Positions 59,049-64,000 of a DNA stretch of 64,000 nt are shown here, in pieces. The first letter of the stretch is position 1. Every line of letters starts with the position of its first letter. A program made the translations under genes and the position numbers. The notes below the pieces were generated by a model that ran no database searches, was not told the origin of the DNA, and was given only the letters and a program-made list of their open reading frames with translations. The DNA is from JAPLST01 sp964397565 (GTDB lineage: Bacteria; Auribacterota; UBA3054; JAPLST01), in contig CAYNJC010000024.1 in NCBI GenBank assembly GCA_964397565.1, positions 1 through 64,000 of the forward strand, read 5' to 3'.

Positions 59049-59984
59049 TTATGCTGGTGGCGCGCCCTGTTTCTGGGGCGGCACGGCGTCGCGCTCGCGC
59101 AGCATGCGGACATGGGCGCAACGGAACTCGCGCAGCCATTGGTCGAACGCTTGATCGCGTTTTAAGCCGGCGAAATAGTTGGTGTAGATGGTCTGCATGG
59201 CTTGGGCGTCGAAGACGGGCAGGCGCGAGGGATCGCGCGCCATCAGGATGGTCTCGTACACCTCGCGGCCCTTGGCGGTGATGTCCTTGGTCGGAATGCC
59301 CATGTCAATGTGCTTCGGATAGCCCTTAATGCCAAGGTCACGGTAGAAATTGATCGTGCCGAAGGTCGGTTCGGCCAGGCCCAGGTCGTATTCGGCGCGC
59401 GGCAAGTCGCTGTAGGCGCACTTGAAAATCCAAATGGCGGTACCTTCGTTCAACGCGGAAATGCCGCCGGCGGCGTGCTGCTGGTGGTTGAAAATGTGAA
59501 ATAACTCATGGGTGATCGTGTTGCGCAAGACGGTGATGTCCTTCTGGCCAAGCATGCCGCTGCTGAGTGAAATATGGTCGCCGGCGGCATACGCGCCACT
59601 GGGCGCATCATGCATGCGAATCTGGGTGGTGGCGTAGAGTTCAAGATAAAAGCCGAGGTCCGGACTGTCGGTGACCAGGAGGGCGGCCTCGGTCACCCGT
59701 TGCGTTTCGGCCGGCGTGACGGTGATATCCAGCGCGCAACTGACCAGCTGTCGGCGCTGCGGCGGTGTGAGCGCTTGGAGGGCGGCATTGATGTTGCTCG
59801 CCGGCTGGGTCGCGCACCAGGCGGCGATGGCCGCGCGGCTGGCATTGGTGAGCAGCAACATGGGCGGCAGCGTTCGCGACGCGGCGGTCGCTTCCGTGGC
59901 ATTGGTGGCGGCAGCGGCGCTGCAGACGAGGGCGCAAACGACAAAACACGTCGATAGCAGATGGCGCAATGGGTTGATGGACAT
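59049..59984 (-). CDS. Exported putative zinc metallopeptidase (HELFH)
   Basis: About 311 aa. Signal peptide in the first ~25 residues (LLSTCFVVCALVCSAAAA). NTITHELFHIFNHQQH contains HExxH, and about 20 residues on LNEGTAIWIF provides a Glu in the gluzincin position (HExxH...NEGxA). GLKRDQAFDQWLREFRCAHVRML is near the end. The start at 59984 overlaps the previous stop by one base (TGATG), so translation is coupled to the PEP-CTERM metallopeptidase-like gene. Substrate unknown. Confidence 0.7.
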   Translation of the reverse strand: MSINPLRHLLSTCFVVCALVCSAAAATNATEATAASRTLPPMLLLTNASRAAIAAWCATQPASNINAALQALTPPQRRQLVSCALDITVTPAETQRVTEAALLVTDSPDLGFYLELYATTQIRMHDAPSGAYAAGDHISLSSGMLGQKDITVLRNTITHELFHIFNHQQHAAGGISALNEGTAIWIFKCAYSDLPRAEYDLGLAEPTFGTINFYRDLGIKGYPKHIDMGIPTKDITAKGREVYETILMARDPSRLPVFDAQAMQTIYTNYFAGLKRDQAFDQWLREFRCAHVRMLRERDAVPPQKQGAPPA

Positions 59985-62530
59985 CAGTGGGTGGAGGTGG
60001 GTGAGTGACGTGCGCGCAGGCACAAGAGAATAAGCGCGGCACCAGCGAGCAATGCTGGTTCCGGCACGACAAGGAAGGGGAACGGCCAGAAGATGTGCTC
60101 GGTCGTGTTGCTGGCGGCGTCGCGCACGACAAAGCGAATGACCAAGCCGTTGCTATTGCTTTCGAGGTTGGCGGGCGGCGCCCACGCGGCCAGGCCGGCG
60201 CTGTTGTTGACATCGCTGGCGATGGCGGCGACTTCCTGCGTACTGCCGCTGTCATGCGCGCTGATCCAGGTGATGACACAGCTGGTGCCATTGACCACAT
60301 CGGTAATCTTGGCGGGGGCCCAAGTGACGTTGCGCAGCACTTCGGAAAGCAGCAGCGCGCCATTGGTCGGGAACGTCAGTGCGTCATCGGCGACGAAGGG
60401 TGGCGTGGTGTCAGGCTCGATCGTGAAGGGGAACGCGGTGAAGACGCGATTGGTCTCGTTCATCGAGGTGTCGCGCGCGGTGACACTGATAGCGCAGACG
60501 GTGGTGGTCGCGACGAGGTCGGCGGGAATCGTCCACGAACGCGTGCCGCTGTTGCTGAAATTGCCGCCGATGACGGCCAGTTCGTTGGTCGTGCCATACG
60601 CGAGCACGCTCATGCGCGTGATGGTGCAGCCGGTGCCATCCGCTTCGTCATTGATGCGATAGGCGATCCAGCGCAGCGTGATGGCTTGGCCATTGAACAG
60701 GCGCGCGCCGGGATAGGGATTGAGTTGCGCTTCACAACCAATTTGCGGCGGGGTTGTATCCTGGCGCACATAGGTGACGACTTGCGTATCAGCCAGGCCG
60801 CCCGGCCCATTGGCAGTGACGGTGAGAACATTGGTGCCCTTGGCGGGCGTGACGGCACGACGCCATGCGCCATAGTAGTAACTGGCGGCGCTGCCGTTGA
60901 CGCGCACGGCGGTGGGCGTGGTCGTGCCGCTCATGACGACGGCGACATCGAGACTGCTGCCGAGCGGCGTAAAATAGCCGTTGGTTGGCGTAATGCCGGC
61001 AATGCGAAAGGTGCCGTCGAGCATGGCGACGCCGAGGGCATACGTGGCGGTCTGCACATTACCGCGCCAAAACGCCAGATTGAATTCCATGGCATTGAGG
61101 AAACCAAAGCCGGTCTGGGCGCCCTGCTCGACGCGCAGCAGGAGATCGCCGCGCGAGATGCCGTAGCCGTGGGAGATGAAGCCGGAGGTGCTGAACGGGC
61201 AGCGGCCAAGGGCGACGCGACCGTCGGCATCGCTGGTCAATGTCAGATTGGGCGCATTGGTGAATTTCTTGCCGTACCACGAGCCGGTGTTTTGGGCTTG
61301 GTAAACTTTGACGGTGGCATTGGAGATCGGTTCGCCCAGCGCGCCGCGCACCGTGAGAACATTCTGGGTTGGCAGGTTTTGGAGGTACACGCCGATGTTG
61401 CCGGGTGAGTTGTAGTTCCCGAGAATCGCGCGGCGGCCGGCAATAAAATTCAGGGCCGGCGCGCTGTAGTGGTCGACCATATCGTAGGGGCCGGACATCA
61501 AGCCATAGCCGGGCCAGCCGAAGGATGTCGGGAAATAAGCCGAATCGGCCCAGGGCGGGTTGATCGGCAGATAGGGTGTGCCCGAGATCCAATTGCCGTT
61601 GACTTGCACCGTGCAGTTGCTCCACCAGGGCGGATTGGGCGGATTATAGGCCGGAGTTTCGTGGTAATTAAAGCCGTAGGTGTCAATCAAGTAGCGGGCA
61701 TGGCCGAGCTCGTGAATGAGCGAGCCCTCGAAATAAAAAGGTTTATCATCATTGATCGTGGTGTGATCGCTATAGGCGGAGAAATTGCCGCCGTCGGGCA
61801 CGGGGAAGCCCCACTGCAGATCGACTGTACGATTGGTGTAATCCGGATCATTCGAGGCAATCCCGCCGTTGAGCGGCAGTTCGCCGTCCTCGACCATGTT
61901 GATCTGGTCCAGGCGGATGCGGTCGAGCACGCCGGCGGGCGCCTCGGGATAGACCGCGCGGGCGAACATTTGGTTCCAGCGTGTGACTTGCCGCTGGGCC
62001 CAATCTTCCCAGCCGTTGGCGCCGATGTTGAGGTCTTTTTGATATTGATGGAAGTAATTATAGGTAGTGCGCTCGACCCAGAAGCCGACACTGATCGCAT
62101 CCGTATTGAGATACAGGCGGTTATTCAACTCTGAAAACTCGGGGGAGGCGTTGTCGCTGTCGATGGCAAACGACAAAAGATGTCGATTGAACGTCCACGG
62201 CCAAGCCAAATCAACGATGGTGTGGGCATTGGTGGCCAGAGTGACGACGCCGGTGGCAATGACGGTACCGTCGAGCGACCAGGTGTAGGCCACATTGGTC
62301 TTGACGGTGTCGGACCAGTTCTTGACAAAGGCGCGCCAGGTGACGACCTGGTTGTTGGTCGGCCAGCCGTCGCGCGTGGCATTGGTACTGCCCCACACAT
62401 AGGGGATGCTGGGCAGGCGCTTGATCCAGCCGGCATCAATGTCATTGTCATGCGGCGCGGCGAAACCGGCGGCGGTGAGCAGTGTGGCACACAAGTAAAT
62501 ACAAGAGGCAGAGCGAGTGAGATCAGCCAT
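59984..62530 (-). CDS. PEP-CTERM exported protein with putative metallopeptidase motif
   Basis: 848 aa. Signal peptide (ASCIYLCATLLTAAGFAAP). Around residue 260-290, GSLIHELGHARYLIDTYGFNYHE shows HExxH followed by further His. The N-terminal part (KNWSDTVKTNVAYTW) is CARDB-like, and the C-terminal half has Ig/CARDB-like beta domains repeated twice (TISVTARDTSMNETNRVFTAFPF-type phrase and FVVRDAASNTTEHIFWPF). Tail VVPEPALLAGAALILLCLRARH is a PEP-CTERM anchor. It probably is displayed or secreted by an exosortase; protease activity is inferred only from the motif. Confidence 0.78.
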   Translation of the reverse strand: MADLTRSASCIYLCATLLTAAGFAAPHDNDIDAGWIKRLPSIPYVWGSTNATRDGWPTNNQVVTWRAFVKNWSDTVKTNVAYTWSLDGTVIATGVVTLATNAHTIVDLAWPWTFNRHLLSFAIDSDNASPEFSELNNRLYLNTDAISVGFWVERTTYNYFHQYQKDLNIGANGWEDWAQRQVTRWNQMFARAVYPEAPAGVLDRIRLDQINMVEDGELPLNGGIASNDPDYTNRTVDLQWGFPVPDGGNFSAYSDHTTINDDKPFYFEGSLIHELGHARYLIDTYGFNYHETPAYNPPNPPWWSNCTVQVNGNWISGTPYLPINPPWADSAYFPTSFGWPGYGLMSGPYDMVDHYSAPALNFIAGRRAILGNYNSPGNIGVYLQNLPTQNVLTVRGALGEPISNATVKVYQAQNTGSWYGKKFTNAPNLTLTSDADGRVALGRCPFSTSGFISHGYGISRGDLLLRVEQGAQTGFGFLNAMEFNLAFWRGNVQTATYALGVAMLDGTFRIAGITPTNGYFTPLGSSLDVAVVMSGTTTPTAVRVNGSAASYYYGAWRRAVTPAKGTNVLTVTANGPGGLADTQVVTYVRQDTTPPQIGCEAQLNPYPGARLFNGQAITLRWIAYRINDEADGTGCTITRMSVLAYGTTNELAVIGGNFSNSGTRSWTIPADLVATTTVCAISVTARDTSMNETNRVFTAFPFTIEPDTTPPFVADDALTFPTNGALLLSEVLRNVTWAPAKITDVVNGTSCVITWISAHDSGSTQEVAAIASDVNNSAGLAAWAPPANLESNSNGLVIRFVVRDAASNTTEHIFWPFPFLVVPEPALLAGAALILLCLRARHSPTSTH

Positions 62531-62602
62531 GATTGTGTCGGATAAACCGTTGGTAGTTACTGCGCCGGTTGCTGCGGCACGGTTAAGCAGCTATATAAAT
62601 GT

Positions 62603-62631
62603 ATTATAGCATAAATTGGTGCGCGCTTACG
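62603..62631 (-). promoter_or_regulatory. Extended -10 promoter of PEP-CTERM metallopeptidase-like operon
   Basis: Minus strand TGC-TATAAT (-10 at 62603-62608). The -35 position (62626-62631) reads CGTAAG, poor, and overlaps the stop codon of the upstream gene. An extended -10 type promoter is likely. Confidence 0.55.
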
Positions 62632-64000
62632 GGGTGGTGGCACTGCGGGTGTCGGGTGTGTGTGTGCCGGGCGCAACGGCGCGCGTGATCGTGATCGAAT
62701 CGCTGCCGACAATGCCGCTGGTATTGGTGCCGCTGATGGTCAGCAGATTACCGCCGAACTGCAGCGCAATGCCGGTCGCCTGCCAGGACGATGTGGCGCA
62801 AAACGAGCCGCCACCGCCGCGCTCGTTGATCCATTGCATCGTGCCCACCACGTTCCGCGTGGTACCGCCCACCGCCGTGCTGGCACTGGTCACCGTGCTG
62901 ATGGCATTGGTGACATCAACCAACGGCGCGGTCGCTCGCGGCACGTGGAAAATGATGCGATTCCAGGTATGATCCTGCAGCACAAAGGATGAGCCGTCGA
63001 AGAAACAAAAGGCGGGCTGGCCCAGATAGGTGTTGATGATATGCGTGGGCTGCGGATTGGCGCCGGTCTGTGGTGTGGGGTAGACAAACAGGTGCATGCC
63101 CTGAGGGGTGTTGTAGGTGTCGTCGGTCAACACCATGGCGTTGGCGCTGTTGAAGGTCAGGGTGATCGGTGTGCCGGGGCGATTGGCGTCGTTGTAATCG
63201 CGGGTGGTCGTGAGCGTCGGCTTGCAGAAGACCGCATCGGCCGCCGTGTTGGGGAAAATGTTGCCGTCGACCGGGTAGGTATGGGCTTCGTCGAAGCGCA
63301 CGACGCGGCGGTTGCCGGCATTATCGACGCGGCCCTCGTAGCCGGAGTCAACGATGTAAAGGTTGCGGTAGTTGTCGAGAAAGACCTGCGACGGACTTGC
63401 CATGTCGGTCGCGTCAACGGTGAACGGACCGTACGGCTCGAAGTACTTGCCTTTGTTTCTCAGGTTGCCGGTCTTGTTGGTCTGGCCGAGCACGAGGTCA
63501 ACCAACGGATTGGTGGCCAACGGATTGCGGATGCGCAGCACGCGCGAGCCGGGATAGTCGTCACGCACATGATTTTGCGTGACCCACAGCACATTGCTGA
63601 CCGGATCATAGCACACGCTTTCGAAAGGCACCGGCGCGCAGTCGCTGTTGTCGTCCGCCCATTTGAGTTGGTTGGCCTGGTTGCCGTCAATCGTTTTGAA
63701 GGGGGCGCAATCGCGCCCGCCGCGGGTAATCGGCAGATGAAACATAAACAGTTTCCCGTCGGCGGTCACGAAGAGGATATTGCTGCTGGCATGCAGAAAG
63801 TTGGGAAAGCGGCCTTCAAAGGTGCCGCCGGGTTCGCTCTGCTCCATGGCTGACTGGCCAATGACCACATCCGCCGACTGAAAGTTGACTGCCATGGGAT
63901 AGTTGGTCCAGACCAAGATGCGATAACGGTCGTGCACGAACAGTTGGTTCTTCCAGCGCGCCATGCCCCAGTTGTCCCAGGTCGTGCGCCCGCTGATTGC
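62627..64000 (-). CDS. Beta-propeller (NHL-like) protein, truncated by window edge
   Basis: At least 457 residues are visible; the frame stays open to the window end (residues before the first Met read AISGRTTWDNWG), so the true start lies beyond 64000. Repeated blade-like phrases include LFVHDRYRILVW, LFMFHLPIT, VLWVTQNHV, VFLDNYRNLYIVDSG and HLFVYPTP, typical of NHL/SMP-30 propellers. Near the C-terminus ITRAVAPGTHTPDTRSATTP is low complexity, without a PEP-CTERM tail. Likely exported; function unknown. Confidence 0.75.
   Translation of the reverse strand, partial: AISGRTTWDNWGMARWKNQLFVHDRYRILVWTNYPMAVNFQSADVVIGQSAMEQSEPGGTFEGRFPNFLHASSNILFVTADGKLFMFHLPITRGGRDCAPFKTIDGNQANQLKWADDNSDCAPVPFESVCYDPVSNVLWVTQNHVRDDYPGSRVLRIRNPLATNPLVDLVLGQTNKTGNLRNKGKYFEPYGPFTVDATDMASPSQVFLDNYRNLYIVDSGYEGRVDNAGNRRVVRFDEAHTYPVDGNIFPNTAADAVFCKPTLTTTRDYNDANRPGTPITLTFNSANAMVLTDDTYNTPQGMHLFVYPTPQTGANPQPTHIINTYLGQPAFCFFDGSSFVLQDHTWNRIIFHVPRATAPLVDVTNAISTVTSASTAVGGTTRNVVGTMQWINERGGGGSFCATSSWQATGIALQFGGNLLTISGTNTSGIVGSDSITITRAVAPGTHTPDTRSATTP

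Overview
The window reads as a high-GC, Gram-negative chromosome of the PVC superphylum (Kiritimatiellota, Lentisphaerota or Verrucomicrobiota; I cannot resolve which). The case rests on a complete early lipid A block (skp-lpxD-lpxC-fabZ-lpxA), four secreted proteins ending in PEP-CTERM-type sorting tails, a small protein resembling the exosortase-associated TIGR04073 family, and hairpin-rich intergenic repeats. No rRNA, CRISPR array, transposase or phage gene is visible. One tRNA gene (Ser, TGA) is present.

Layout. 1-6001 (+): end of a surface-glycan operon (sugar epimerase, DegT aminotransferase, GT2 glycosyltransferase, methyltransferase, large membrane protein), closed by two back-to-back perfect hairpins. 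6298-14467 (-): dnaX, aspS, a beta-propeller-like protein, an AsmA-like protein and lepA, driven by a consensus sigma70-type promoter. 14827-17236: two divergent exported cysteine-peptidase-like proteins (C69 and C39). 17617-18609: a second, divergent LpxA-like acyltransferase and tRNA-Ser. 18787-26330 (-): nusA-infB-rbfA-nrnA-trxB-MTHFR-like operon, with an intrinsic terminator inside the nusA leader. 26545-28750 (-): cdaA coupled to a polyprenyl-phosphate sugar transferase. 28875-33352 (+): a recent tandem duplication of a large PEP-CTERM protein. 33844-37056 (+): acyl-CoA dehydrogenase, etfB and a ferredoxin-fused etfA. 37183-39904: azoreductase, ApbE and a small exported protein. 39905-42309: a repeat island of REP-like hairpins and 33-bp tandem repeats around one AT-rich orphan membrane gene. 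42310-44166 (-): PEP-CTERM protein with a PKD-like domain. 44571-51203 (-): lipid A operon followed by an oxidoreductase and two TIM-barrel isomerases. 51549-57959: small exported peptide, alpha-oxoamine synthase, GDP-fucose-type reductase, sugar transferase, tsaB, vanZ-like, hemolysin III and a double HTH-cupin regulator. 58469-64000 (-): TIGR04073-like protein, two putative HExxH metallopeptidases with one-base overlap (one PEP-CTERM), and a truncated beta-propeller protein.

How the genes fit together. Much of the window concerns the cell envelope: lipid A synthesis, lipid-linked sugar transfer, c-di-AMP signalling next to a glycan initiator, and exported proteins that probably need an exosortase encoded elsewhere. 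The remainder is core translation and replication. A recurring promoter form, TTGNNN-17-(TGC)TAnnnT, is readable in front of many transcription units, which makes the transcription map unusually clear by eye. All family names come from motif reading without database searches.
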